Under the pieces are notes generated by a model that saw nothing but the letters and a program-made list of their open reading frames with translations, ran no database searches and was not told where the DNA came from. Shown one piece after another: positions 15,815 through 24,562 of a stretch of DNA of 33,689 nt. This DNA is from Bacteroidales bacterium (GTDB lineage Bacteria > Bacteroidota > Bacteroidia > Bacteroidales > VadinHA17), in contig JALHSP010000154.1 in assembly GCA_022865305.1 (NCBI GenBank), forward strand, positions 1 through 33,689, given 5' to 3'. How positions within the stretch are numbered: position 1 is the stretch's first letter; every line of letters begins with the position of its first letter. The position numbers were made by a program, and so were the translations under genes.

Positions 15815-17119
15815 TCAGACTTCTTCTGGCACTACAAAAGGCTTACGTGCCGGCCGTGACAAATATTTATCTGCTTCTTTGTCCTTTACAAATTTTTCTG
15901 TTACCGGATCAAAGTACAATGTCCTTCCAGTACGATAGGCAATGTTACCCAGATGAGCCAGCGCTGATGCCAGGTGAGCTGTCTCTACCGGTGCATTAAG
16001 CAAAGACTTATCATGTGCACGAACAGCATCTATGAAGTTTTTGTAGTGATCCCCTCCTTCCCTGCGTGAAGGACCCGGTTTCTTATTCCTTCCGAGAAAT
16101 GATTCATACCTGTCGTAATTATAAACAACCAGATAGCCCTCACTCCCGTAAAAAATATTACCCACATCGACCCCGTTTTCCTGATTTGTTATCCAAGGAC
16201 GAACCTCAAATTCGATGATCTTCTTCTCTTTCGGATAATAATAGGTTGTTGCCAGAACTTCAGGTGTCTCCTTGGCATCATCGAAAAGGAACTTACCACC
16301 CCCTGCAGTTATTACTTCCGGAAGTCCGACATTCATGCCCCACAGGCAAAGGTCAGTTTCATGTATTCCCTGGTTCCCTACATCACCATTTCCATAGTTC
16401 CAGTGCCAGTGCCAGTTATAATGAACCCAGTCGCGTGAGAAGGGTTGCATTGCAGCCGGGCCTGTCCAGAGGTCGTAATCCAGTCCTTCAGGTACAGGTT
16501 CAGTACCTTTCCTGCCAATGTCATCACGCCATCGGAAAACCAATCCCCTTGCCATGTATACATTGCCTATAAGCCCGTCGCGGAGATGCTTGATTGCTTC
16601 CTGCACCGCAACCGAGCTTCGAAGCTGAACACCATGCTGTACTATGCGATCATATTTTGCAGCAGCCTCTACCATCTTACGCCCTTCAAAAATATTGTGC
16701 GAACCCGGCTTTTCGACATAAACATCTTTGCCTGCCTGGCATGCCCAGATCGTAGCAAGCGAATGCCAGTGGTTAGGTGTTGCAACACTTACAGCATCAA
16801 TTGATTTATCCTCGAATACTTTCCGAAGATCCTGTTGCTGAATTACTTTTTTGCTGTACTTTTTTTCGAATTCCTGAGCGCGTTTTGCCAGAACGACCAG
16901 ATCAGGGTCACATAAACAAACTACTTCAGCATCAGCAAGATTCATAAAACCAGAGATATGGCTGGTGCCACGGCCGTTCACTCCAAGGACTGCAACCCTT
17001 ACCTTGTCATTTGCCCCAAAAACACTTGCTGGTATTATGGTCGGAATGGATAGCAGCGCTGCGGCTCCTGCTGATTTCTTAATAAAGCTCCTTCTTGATT
17101 CCTTTTTACTTGTTTTCAT
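15815..17119 (-). CDS. Gfo/Idh/MocA-family oxidoreductase with Tat signal
   Basis: The 434-residue protein is an NAD(P)-binding oxidoreductase of the Gfo/Idh/MocA type, which oxidises or reduces sugars and related polyols. Residues 9-14 (RRSFIK) and the following Ala-rich stretch form a twin-arginine signal, so it is probably exported with its cofactor bound. The Rossmann motif is VRVAVLGVNGRGTSH. The catalytic-lysine motif EKPGSHNIFEGRKM follows SVATPNHWHSLATIWACQAGKDVYV. The C-terminal domain carries NYGNGDVGNQGIHETDLCLWG, a hallmark of the exported Bacteroidota/Planctomycetota subgroup. The nucleotide may act as a non-dissociating cofactor, as in glucose-fructose oxidoreductase or GH109; this is inference. 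It follows the FAH-family gene by 28 nt. Confidence 0.9.
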   Translation of the reverse strand: MKTSKKESRRSFIKKSAGAAALLSIPTIIPASVFGANDKVRVAVLGVNGRGTSHISGFMNLADAEVVCLCDPDLVVLAKRAQEFEKKYSKKVIQQQDLRKVFEDKSIDAVSVATPNHWHSLATIWACQAGKDVYVEKPGSHNIFEGRKMVEAAAKYDRIVQHGVQLRSSVAVQEAIKHLRDGLIGNVYMARGLVFRWRDDIGRKGTEPVPEGLDYDLWTGPAAMQPFSRDWVHYNWHWHWNYGNGDVGNQGIHETDLCLWGMNVGLPEVITAGGGKFLFDDAKETPEVLATTYYYPKEKKIIEFEVRPWITNQENGVDVGNIFYGSEGYLVVYNYDRYESFLGRNKKPGPSRREGGDHYKNFIDAVRAHDKSLLNAPVETAHLASALAHLGNIAYRTGRTLYFDPVTEKFVKDKEADKYLSRPARKPFVVPEEV

Positions 17120-17147
17120 AAGTTATTATTTTATGGTAATAGTATGT

Positions 17148-17759
17148 TTATTTAATCATAAAATCCAGGAGAGGTTCATTTTCCAGATATGCGACCAGGT
17201 TATCATTCTTTTTCAATGGCCCTACTCCTGAGGGTGTACCTGTGAAAATAAGGTCACCCGTTTTCAGAGTGAAGAATTTTGAAACATATGCAATAATCTC
17301 ATTAAATCCGAATATCATATCAGAAGTATTACTTTTCTGAACGACTTTATCATTGATTTCAAGCCTGAAATCAATATTTCCGGGATCCTTAACCCTGCTT
17401 ACAGGGATAAACCTTCCGATGGGCGCAGCTCCGTCAAAGCATTTGGATATTTCCCATGGCATTCCTGCAGCTGACTGACGATTCTGCAGGTCGCGGGCTG
17501 TAATGTCAATGCCGACTGTTATTTCATCGAAATAACGGTGGGCAAATTTTGCAGAAATGCCTTTCCCAAGCTTACTGATCTTAAGAACAACCTCTATTTC
17601 ATATTGCATCAGAGAAGAGAAACCGGGCAGAAAAAACGGTTTATTGTTTTTTATAATGGAGGAATCGGGTTTCAGAAATACAACCGGTTCTTCGGGAACT
17701 GGTCTGCCCATTTCCATCGCATGTTTTTTGTAATTCAGTCCTATGCAAATGATCTTCAT
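17148..17759 (-). CDS. Fumarylacetoacetate hydrolase (FAH)-family protein
   Basis: A 203-residue member of the FAH superfamily, whose members cleave C-C bonds or decarboxylate or isomerise beta-dicarbonyl compounds using a divalent metal. I chose the ATG at 17759 because MKIICIGLNYKKHAMEMG is the family's standard N-terminus and it starts 1 nt after the preceding exonuclease stop; an upstream start at 17780 would overlap that gene. Visible motifs are the metal-binding YEIEVVLKI (two Glu), GIDITARDLQ (Asp), KCFDGAAPIG and GDLIFTGTPSGVGPL. The short length matches YcgM-like proteins (acylpyruvase or oxaloacetate decarboxylase) rather than full FAH. It sits in a dnaN-exonuclease-FAH-Gfo gene string. 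The substrate cannot be assigned. Confidence 0.88.
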   Translation of the reverse strand: MKIICIGLNYKKHAMEMGRPVPEEPVVFLKPDSSIIKNNKPFFLPGFSSLMQYEIEVVLKISKLGKGISAKFAHRYFDEITVGIDITARDLQNRQSAAGMPWEISKCFDGAAPIGRFIPVSRVKDPGNIDFRLEINDKVVQKSNTSDMIFGFNEIIAYVSKFFTLKTGDLIFTGTPSGVGPLKKNDNLVAYLENEPLLDFMIK

Positions 17760-17760
17760 G

Positions 17761-18537
17761 TCAGATCTGTATTTTACCAAAAGGCCTCAGCTTTATTTCT
17801 GTCAGGATTTTCTTTGTGTAAAGAGGGAAATCACCGTTCATCATCCATGCATAATAAGATGGCTCATCTTTGAAAACAACTTCAACCGGTCTGCCTTTAT
17901 GCTTACCGAAATTGAAAATCTCTATTCCATTTTCATCAAGAATGATTCTGCCTGCAAAATCTACATTATTATTAAATGAGCTGAAATCCGCAAGCTTTTC
18001 AACATCATTTTCAAGATCAGTATACATATCGAGCTGGGCTTTCAGAACTTCATAAGTAGCAAAAGTATCCGCTTTGGAGCTGTGTGCGTTACTGAGTTCC
18101 TTCTTACAGTAAAACTGGTAGGCAGCGTACAGGGTGCGCTGTTCTTTCTTATGAAAGATTACCTGAACGTCAATATATCTCCGCTTCCTGAAATTAAAAT
18201 CGATATTTACCCGAAGAAATTCTTCGGCCATCACCGGAATGTCAAATTTCATAGCATTATAGCCTGCAAGATCACAACCTTCCAGAAAAGCTGTCAGGTT
18301 TTTTGCTATCTCCCTGAATGTAGGTGCATCAGCTACATCCTTATCTGAAATACCATGTATGGCAGTAACTTTTTCAGGTATAGGCATTTCAGGATTCACC
18401 CTTGTGGTCATCCATTGTTCTCTTCCGTTGGGATTGATCTTAAGGACGGAAATTTCTACAATACGGTCGCTCGAAACATTAATGCCCGTTGTTTCGAGGT
18501 CGATAAAGGCAACCGGACGTCTAAGGTTAAGTTCCAA
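17761..18537 (-). CDS. DnaQ-like 3'-5' exonuclease (DEDDh) with ExoX-like C-terminal domain
   Basis: The 258-residue protein has an N-terminal DEDDh exonuclease domain: ExoI motif FIDLETTG (Asp13, Glu15), ExoII GYNAMKFDIPVM, and the His/Asp pair in AHSSKADT. The family removes nucleotides from 3' ends of DNA, as the proofreading epsilon subunit or RNase T do. The last 60 residues (IFNFGKHKGRPVEVV, PSYYAWMMNGDFP) match the small C-terminal domain seen in ExoX-like exonucleases of Bacteroidota. It begins 3 nt downstream of the dnaN stop, so the sliding clamp and a nuclease are produced together. The pairing suggests a clamp-linked role in replication or repair, but I see no obvious clamp-binding peptide. 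Confidence 0.9.
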   Translation of the reverse strand: MELNLRRPVAFIDLETTGINVSSDRIVEISVLKINPNGREQWMTTRVNPEMPIPEKVTAIHGISDKDVADAPTFREIAKNLTAFLEGCDLAGYNAMKFDIPVMAEEFLRVNIDFNFRKRRYIDVQVIFHKKEQRTLYAAYQFYCKKELSNAHSSKADTFATYEVLKAQLDMYTDLENDVEKLADFSSFNNNVDFAGRIILDENGIEIFNFGKHKGRPVEVVFKDEPSYYAWMMNGDFPLYTKKILTEIKLRPFGKIQI

Positions 18538-18540
18538 TTA

Positions 18541-19671
18541 TCAGGCATTTATCATCATTGGCATCAGGAGCATGAGGAGGTCTTCTGATTCACTTTCTGT
18601 CACTGCAGGAAGGAATAGTCCGGCCCTGGTTGGATCGGCAAGTTCAATCATAACATCCTGTGAGCTAATGTTAGCAAGAATTTCAAGAAGGAATACTGAT
18701 TTGAAGCCAATTTCCATTTCTTCACCTTCATACTGGCATTTAATCCTTTCATACGCGGAAATAGAAAAGTCAATATCCTGTGCCGAGACCATCATCTGGT
18801 TTCCTTTAAGCTGCATTTTAACGAGATTGCTGGCCTGATTGGAGAATACGGAAACCCTTTTGAGCGTATTATAAAATTCGACCCTGTCGATGGTTATCTT
18901 CCTCGGATTATTCTTGGGAATAACTGAATTATAGTTCGGGTAGTTCCCTTCGACAAGACGGCATACAACTTTATAATCGTTAAGGTTAAAGAATGCGTTT
19001 TTATCATCAAACTCAACCTTTACAGGTCCCTCCTCCCTTGGCAAAATATTTTTTAAAAGAGAAGCAGGTTTTTTAGGCAGGATGAATGATGCATTATCAT
19101 CAGCATGGGCGTCAGTTCTCTGGTACCTTACCAGCTTATGAGCATCTGAAGCAACAAAGGTGATCCTGTCTGGTGCAGCTTCAATAAAAATTCCACCCAT
19201 TACCGGACGCAGTTCATCATCAGCTGTGGCAAAGAGAGTCTTGTTAATGCCGGCCAGCATAACATCTGCATTGATTGAGAAAACGAATTTTTTATCTTTT
19301 TTTATCGCCGGTAATGCAGGGAAATCGATGCCGTTTTGTCCGACTACATTGAACTTACCGTTTTCCGAACTTATGACTACTGCCATTGTGTCCAGGTTAA
19401 TATCGAAAGTCAGAGGTTGCACCGAAAATTCTTTCAGGGTATCAAGCAGAATTCGAGCAGGCAGAGCTATTGTTCCGTCACCCTGCGTGTTCTCAAGCTT
19501 CATCCTGGTAATAAGTGTCGATTCAAGATCAGAAGCGGTTATCTCAAGATCATTTTTATGCAGGTTGAAAAGGAAATTATCAAGAATCGGAAGCGTATTC
19601 TTAGAACTTATTACCCTGCTGATAGCCTGCAGATGACCAAGAAGTTCAGTGCTGGACACGACAAATTTCAT
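18541..19671 (-). CDS. dnaN: DNA polymerase III beta subunit (sliding clamp)
   Basis: The 376-residue product is the ring-shaped clamp that tethers DNA polymerase to DNA. It has the three repeated clamp domains: MKFVVSSTELLGHLQAISRVISSKNTLPIL at the start, GGIFIEAAPDRITFVASDAHKLVRYQR in the middle, and the ending with PTRAGLFLPAVTESESEDLLMLLMPMMI. Length is standard for Bacteroidota DnaN (about 375). It lies downstream of gldFG and a DUF4340 gene with a 134-bp gap, which should contain its own promoter. It is followed by an exonuclease gene after 3 nt. dnaA is not in the window, so this is not evidence for an adjacent origin. Confidence 0.97.
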   Translation of the reverse strand: MKFVVSSTELLGHLQAISRVISSKNTLPILDNFLFNLHKNDLEITASDLESTLITRMKLENTQGDGTIALPARILLDTLKEFSVQPLTFDINLDTMAVVISSENGKFNVVGQNGIDFPALPAIKKDKKFVFSINADVMLAGINKTLFATADDELRPVMGGIFIEAAPDRITFVASDAHKLVRYQRTDAHADDNASFILPKKPASLLKNILPREEGPVKVEFDDKNAFFNLNDYKVVCRLVEGNYPNYNSVIPKNNPRKITIDRVEFYNTLKRVSVFSNQASNLVKMQLKGNQMMVSAQDIDFSISAYERIKCQYEGEEMEIGFKSVFLLEILANISSQDVMIELADPTRAGLFLPAVTESESEDLLMLLMPMMINA

Positions 19672-19805
19672 ATTGTTATAAGTTTAAGTTGGTTAAATTG
19701 CTGTCAAATTTAATTATTTAACTAAAAATGAGTGAATTGAGCTATTATTAATGGTTAATTCACAACTATCAATATTACAAAAAAAAAATATTACCTCAAA
19801 TAAAA

Positions 19806-20777
19806 TTATTCAGGAAAGAAATATGACCGTTTCTTGAGCAAAGGATCAATATCAAAATATCTCATAACGAAAAATTCATCCCTGGCCTCTGTTTTTGCCA
19901 GTAGCCTGTCGCTGTCAGCAACTCCGTTTTCACCTGTATGCTTTTCCCACAGGGTAAGTACCGTCTTCTCTCCGCTTATTTTGCTGACAGTTATCCTGAA
20001 TAGCGGATTTTCTGATTCAATTTTTTTCTTTTCCTCATCAGAAATATCAAATTCCCATCTTTCAAACTGGACAAATGTAAAATAAGATATATAGCGTTTG
20101 ACGCGTAAAGAATCCCATCCCGACAAAGTACTGTTCAAATCTGAAAAGAAGTATTTCTGACCTTTAATTGATATGGAAAATGAGGACGATGTATCACCAA
20201 CATTTTCAAATATAATTGAGGATATTTCTGAAGGAAGCAGATTGAAAACCGTAAATGGTTGCCAGAACAGTTCATGCATTGTAAATCCCGATCCAATATC
20301 TCCCTCAAAACCGGGAACATAAACGATAAATGGTTTGGATCCTTCGCGCATTTTCATCATATTACCATATACGTTTGATCCTGTCTTGTATACAAGGAAA
20401 GATTTAATGACCTTATTCCTTTCAAAAACCCGAACCTTAACCGGAGCGATTCTCTTTTCGGATATTTCCTTACTGAATAATTCAGGTGAAACAGGTGATT
20501 TGATTTTCATTTCAGTAAGTATTCGGATGATAAAAAGTATACTGCTTTTTCTGGATGCATCCGCACCGTTTACCAGCCAGTTTTCTCCTTCTTTCACAAG
20601 AAATAATTTTGTTCCACCTGCTGAGAGTTCAATTTTAGTAATTTCTTCTTTAGGACTTGCAGCAAAGGAACTGTTTCTTTTTCCAAAGGGTGATCTCCCT
20701 CTGAAAAATACGACCAGCAAAAGAAGAAGGATTAATGCAGTGAACAACAAAATATTCCTGATAATTATTCTATTCAT
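19806..20777 (-). CDS. DUF4340-family membrane-anchored protein linked to gldG
   Basis: A 323-residue protein with one N-terminal transmembrane helix (about 6-24, ILLFTALILLLLLVVFF) and a large extracytoplasmic part. I chose the ATG at 20777, 2 nt after the gldG stop; a longer reading from 20813 overlaps gldG. KEEITKIELSAGGTKLFLVKEGENWLVNG is the DUF4340 start: repeated beta strands that read as modified substrate-binding-like domains. Later segments (FTVFNLLPSEISSIIFENVGD, FSDLNSTLSGWDSLRVKRYISYFTFVQFERW) match the Bacteroidota members of the family. DUF4340 genes commonly accompany GldG-like transport proteins. The function is unknown; an accessory of the GldFG complex is the natural inference. 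Confidence 0.85.
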   Translation of the reverse strand: MNRIIIRNILLFTALILLLLLVVFFRGRSPFGKRNSSFAASPKEEITKIELSAGGTKLFLVKEGENWLVNGADASRKSSILFIIRILTEMKIKSPVSPELFSKEISEKRIAPVKVRVFERNKVIKSFLVYKTGSNVYGNMMKMREGSKPFIVYVPGFEGDIGSGFTMHELFWQPFTVFNLLPSEISSIIFENVGDTSSSFSISIKGQKYFFSDLNSTLSGWDSLRVKRYISYFTFVQFERWEFDISDEEKKKIESENPLFRITVSKISGEKTVLTLWEKHTGENGVADSDRLLAKTEARDEFFVMRYFDIDPLLKKRSYFFPE

Positions 20778-20779
20778 TA

Positions 20780-22495
20780 TCAATATCTTGTATAAATTCT
20801 CTTTCTGAACCATCCATATAAGATTCCTGCCAGAATGACTAAAAGAACCGGTCCGGCAATATTAATAATCTGCCACTTTCCTCTTTCATTCTTTATTCTG
20901 CCTTTGTCCAGTAATCGTAATTTTATTTCTCTTGACCGTAATTCCATAATACCGTTATCATCAACCAAATAATTCAGACAATTAATGAGAAAATCCCTGT
21001 TCCCGAATACCTCACCTGTATATTTATCCTGACCGAGAGGGATTGGTGATTCAGCAGTTCCGACTCTTCGTACTTCATTTCTTATTATATCAGCATCAGC
21101 AATAACGATCATTTTAGTCTCCCTGCTTACATTTTTCATTATGAACCTATTATCTCCAACCAGGTTATCTGTTATCCTGTTTCTGAAAGCAGAGGGAAAT
21201 ACTCCTTCAAGCAATACTGCAACCGGAAGATTAGATTTATTGAAGTTGTTTTCAACGGGTGCCTGTTCAGCCTCCTTTAGTCTTATTACAAGAGGAGGCG
21301 ACAGAGTTCTTGAATATTCTGATGTTGATAACAGGATGGTCTTTTTTATCGCCGGATCAAAGCCTACCGTGTCGATAAAATTTGTGAATTCACCTTTAAC
21401 TTTATTCAGGTTTCTTGTGACAGGATGATTTGGAGCAGGGCTAAGTTTAGGATAATATACCCAGGGAGCAGAAACAACCTGTTGTCGTTCACCACCACTC
21501 ATTACAGTCAGCCTTATAAGCATACATTCGATGTCCTGAACAATTGCAGGATTTACCCTGGCACCATACCTGAATAATTGATCTTCAATATTCAAAGGAC
21601 GGTAGAGTCCGACTGTTTCTCCATAAATGAGGCTGTCGGAGTTCACTTCAACTTCTTCAAAAAGCCACATAACCTTGCCTCCATTCATGATATACTGATC
21701 GAGGACAAACTTGTCGGCCTCACTGAACTCCTTCTCCGGACCTGCAATGATAACAGCAGCATAATTGTCAAGTATGCCAGGCTGACCGCCAATTGTACCT
21801 CTGTCAATTGTAAAGAATCTGGCAAGGTTAAAAGTAATGTCGGCAACTTCAATTTCAGGGAATTCACCATGTCCTTCAAGGAAAGCTACTTTATATATTG
21901 TATCTGAGCTGACAGTTGCAATAGTCTGTATCATCTCATATTCGAGGCCTTCTATTGAATGAAGGATGTTCTGTTCAGGGGATATCGACTGGTTGTTTTT
22001 AAGAAAATTAACCGGGATTTCTATCCCGTTATAATTCACAATCATGCCGGGGAAGATCAGTTTGGTACTTGATCCGCCTTCCTCGTCCGAAGCCTGGATT
22101 CTAACAGGATTAAGTCCCTTATCATTCAGGACCTGGTACTGAGCTTCCCTTTGCTGTGCATCTTTGTCCCCTGCCGGATTAATAAACTCATAATCGATGC
22201 GCTGTCCGGATGCGATTCTGAATTCATCAAGCATTTCGCGTACTGATCTTTTAAGCCGTTTTAAAGGGATTGGTATTTCACCATCTAGATAAACCTGTAT
22301 GTATATGTCATTTTTAAGACCTCCAAGAACTTTCAGGGTAGGCTCTGAGAGAGTATATCTCTTATCTTCAGTGAGGTCGAGTCTTATCCTTAAAAGTGAG
22401 CTTACGGATGCAATGATTATTATTGCGGCGACGGTAACTATAAACTGAAGCCAGCTTTTAATTTTTATATTTTTGCTACCCGGATTACTTAGCAT
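20780..22495 (-). CDS. gldG: Gliding motility-associated ABC transporter substrate-binding protein GldG
   Basis: The 571-residue protein has an N-terminal membrane helix (about 15-35) and LDLTEDKRYTLSEPTLKVLGGLKNDIYIQVYLDGEIPIPLKRL, the hallmark start of GldG. A middle domain has YKVAFLEGHGEFPEIEVADI, and a C-terminal helix (about 545-563) is followed by a basic tail (FRKRIY). GldG partners GldF and the ATPase GldA in an ABC transporter required for gliding in Flavobacterium. Many non-gliding Bacteroidota keep the gldFG genes, so gliding here is not proven. It starts 3 nt after gldF and ends 2 nt before the DUF4340 gene, indicating one operon. gldA is not in the window. Confidence 0.93.
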   Translation of the reverse strand: MLSNPGSKNIKIKSWLQFIVTVAAIIIIASVSSLLRIRLDLTEDKRYTLSEPTLKVLGGLKNDIYIQVYLDGEIPIPLKRLKRSVREMLDEFRIASGQRIDYEFINPAGDKDAQQREAQYQVLNDKGLNPVRIQASDEEGGSSTKLIFPGMIVNYNGIEIPVNFLKNNQSISPEQNILHSIEGLEYEMIQTIATVSSDTIYKVAFLEGHGEFPEIEVADITFNLARFFTIDRGTIGGQPGILDNYAAVIIAGPEKEFSEADKFVLDQYIMNGGKVMWLFEEVEVNSDSLIYGETVGLYRPLNIEDQLFRYGARVNPAIVQDIECMLIRLTVMSGGERQQVVSAPWVYYPKLSPAPNHPVTRNLNKVKGEFTNFIDTVGFDPAIKKTILLSTSEYSRTLSPPLVIRLKEAEQAPVENNFNKSNLPVAVLLEGVFPSAFRNRITDNLVGDNRFIMKNVSRETKMIVIADADIIRNEVRRVGTAESPIPLGQDKYTGEVFGNRDFLINCLNYLVDDNGIMELRSREIKLRLLDKGRIKNERGKWQIINIAGPVLLVILAGILYGWFRKRIYTRY

Positions 22496-22498
22496 ATC

Positions 22499-23242
22499 TT
22501 AGGTTTTTTTCTTCCATTTTCGTGATAGAAGAACTAATCTGGTAGCCTCATTGAAGATAGCAACCACGGAAATAAAATAAACAATATCCCGGATGTCAAT
22601 AACTCCCCTGCTCATTGATTTGTAATGTTCATTAATACCAAGATTTATTACAAATTCATCCAGTTTTTTAAGGCCTGGAAGGGAAGCGAATGAATCAAAT
22701 CCCATAAAAAGGACAAAACTGATCAGAACAGCAATTATAAATGCAATTACCTGGTTATCGGTAAGAGATGAAGCAAATATGCCCGCAGAAGCGTATACTG
22801 CTGCAAGGAAAAACAAACCTATAAAAGCTCCCCAGGTACCTCCTCTATCAAGGTTTCCCGGCGATTCACCAAGAATATAAACTGATAAATAATATATCAG
22901 ACCGGGTAGCAGTGCGAGCAAAACAAGGATAACTGAAGCAAAGTATTTACCCCAGATAATTTCTCTTTCTGTTATCGGCCTTGTAAATATCAGCTCGATA
23001 GTTCCCAGCCGCTTCTCCTCTGCTATCATCTTCATTGTTACAGCAGGTACAAGGAACAGGAATACCCATGGAGAAAGAAAGAATAATGTATCAAGTCCGG
23101 CATAGCCGCTGTCAAGAATGTTCCATTCACCGGGGAATACCCACATGAATAAACTGTTAAAGAGGAGAAAAACAATAATTACTATATAACCTGCAAGGCT
23201 GCTGAAAAAACCGCTTATCTCTTTTCTGAATATTGCAAACAT
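22499..23242 (-). CDS. gldF: Gliding motility-associated ABC transporter permease GldF
   Basis: A 247-residue ABC-2-type permease with about six membrane helices. It begins MFAIFRKEISGFFSSLAGYIVIIVFLL and contains FLVPAVTMKMIAEEKRLGTIELIFTRPITEREIIWGKY, the conserved ABC-2 coupling region. The ending KWKKKT is cytoplasmic and basic. It is the first gene of gldF-gldG-DUF4340; the ATPase GldA must be encoded elsewhere. The upstream 163 bp contain a GC-rich palindromic repeat but no perfect TAnnTTTG box. Confidence 0.93.
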   Translation of the reverse strand: MFAIFRKEISGFFSSLAGYIVIIVFLLFNSLFMWVFPGEWNILDSGYAGLDTLFFLSPWVFLFLVPAVTMKMIAEEKRLGTIELIFTRPITEREIIWGKYFASVILVLLALLPGLIYYLSVYILGESPGNLDRGGTWGAFIGLFFLAAVYASAGIFASSLTDNQVIAFIIAVLISFVLFMGFDSFASLPGLKKLDEFVINLGINEHYKSMSRGVIDIRDIVYFISVVAIFNEATRLVLLSRKWKKKT

Positions 23243-23334
23243 ATCGAAGCTTAATTGGTAAAAATAAGCAAATTAGTTTTGATTTAACTCCTGAGTCTTT
23301 CAAGCTATTGATTTCTACCTCCTCCCGCTGCATG

Positions 23335-23391
23335 AACTCACCCCCAGCCCCATCTTTACGAAGTAGAGAGGGGGAACCCAAGGGAGTGAGT
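23335..23391. repeat. GC-rich palindromic intergenic repeat, copy 3
   Basis: AACTCACCCCCAGCCCC (23335-23351) opens the element, and ACTCAC (23336-23341) is matched inversely by GTGAGT (23386-23391). The left end resembles the repeats at 6996 and 10321. It fills part of the gap between gldF and the SpoIID-like gene. Confidence 0.6.
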
Positions 23392-23405
23392 ACATGATGG
23401 CAGAG

Positions 23406-24551
23406 TCATTTTTTAATAGTAGCATTTCTTATATCCTCAATCCGAACCCCCTGATAATAAAAATCAATAATCTGCCTGAAATTATACCCTTTTGCTGCCA
23501 TTACCATTGCACCTTCCTGGCACAATCCTACTCCATGACCATATCCTTTCCCTTTCAATAATACTGAATCACCTTCAACGGTAAGTGAAAAGAATGTTGA
23601 CCTGAGATTTAAATCTGTTCTTATTTGCAGCAAAGGCAAAGTGAATGTGCCGGCATTATATTCAAGCAATCTCGATTTCTGAGCAAAGCTGAAAACAGAT
23701 GGATTATCCAAAGTCCCGGTATATCCTGATTTTCTCATGTAATTTGTCCAATCGTTCAGGCTTATCTTTTGTTGCCATCTGGCATTAGGTGAATTCAGGC
23801 AATAAAGGTCAGCTATTTTCTTAAGGTAAGAATGACCTGAGAGCCATACATCTTCCGAAGGTGAAGTTTCACCACCACAATTGGAATGAAACGCTGCATT
23901 GATCAGTGAACTGTCAGGTCCAAAAATAACAAGCCCTTTTGTCTGTAAGGTTGCAGAGGTTATTGCAGTATCAAAAGACAATCCATTATAAGCCTGACAG
24001 TGTGTATTATCGCAAAGATTATAATTGTCGTTAATGTGCCTGTCAAAATATTTATACATGTAAGTCCGGGCAATGATGGCCTGTGTATTAAAATACTCTC
24101 CGCTTTTTCCTGATCTTCCCTCTGACCTGACTACTCCTGCAATATAATCTTCTATATTACAAGTATTTATAAATAACAGCGTCCCCAGGTCAGGAAGACA
24201 CAGAAGATCACCTGAATAAAATTGTCTGACTGGTTTGTTACTATTTATCCTAAGCGAGAATTTGTCTTTTCCAGTTTTGCCTGTCAGTAAAACAGAATCA
24301 CATATATATCCCTCTGAATTTCTTATTTTGACTGTAAGCTTTCCTTTGTAACGGGAGACGATAACCATATCACCTGTATTCATGGTCACCAATTCATCAT
24401 TATATGAATTTAGTTCATATTCTCCTTCGGTGACTGAAAAGACTGCTGATTCAGGAGTATAGGATGAAAAGAGGCGTATTTTCACCTGCCCTGATAAAAG
24501 AGCAGTTTGAAAAAACAATAAAACAGATATATAATATAATTTATTGTACAT
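23406..24551 (-). CDS. SpoIID/LytB-domain secreted protein
   Basis: A 381-residue protein with a signal peptide (MYNKLYYISVLLFFQTALLSGQ); the ATG at 24551 is chosen because it begins that signal. The SpoIID/LytB domain is recognisable from VVRSEGRSGKSGEYFNTQAIIARTYMYKY, through DNTHCQAYNG and NAAFHSNCGGETSPSEDVW, to GKGYGHGVGLCQEGAMVMAAKGYNFRQII. SpoIID is a peptidoglycan lytic transglycosylase acting on stripped glycan strands in sporulating Firmicutes, and LytB enhances an amidase. In Gram-negative Bacteroidota a cell-wall remodelling role is the likely inference. The Cys residues around CDNTHC may form disulfides. It precedes gldF in the same direction but is separated by a repeat. Confidence 0.87.
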   Translation of the reverse strand: MYNKLYYISVLLFFQTALLSGQVKIRLFSSYTPESAVFSVTEGEYELNSYNDELVTMNTGDMVIVSRYKGKLTVKIRNSEGYICDSVLLTGKTGKDKFSLRINSNKPVRQFYSGDLLCLPDLGTLLFINTCNIEDYIAGVVRSEGRSGKSGEYFNTQAIIARTYMYKYFDRHINDNYNLCDNTHCQAYNGLSFDTAITSATLQTKGLVIFGPDSSLINAAFHSNCGGETSPSEDVWLSGHSYLKKIADLYCLNSPNARWQQKISLNDWTNYMRKSGYTGTLDNPSVFSFAQKSRLLEYNAGTFTLPLLQIRTDLNLRSTFFSLTVEGDSVLLKGKGYGHGVGLCQEGAMVMAAKGYNFRQIIDFYYQGVRIEDIRNATIKK

Positions 24552-24562
24552 TATTTTTTCAC

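Noticed and set aside
18541-19800. Possible replication origin near dnaN
   Set aside because: dnaA and clusters of DnaA boxes are not seen; in Bacteroidota dnaN is often away from the origin.
23157-23381. 74-codon frame over the gldF start and the repeat
   Set aside because: It spans repeat DNA and the gldF 5' end in another frame.
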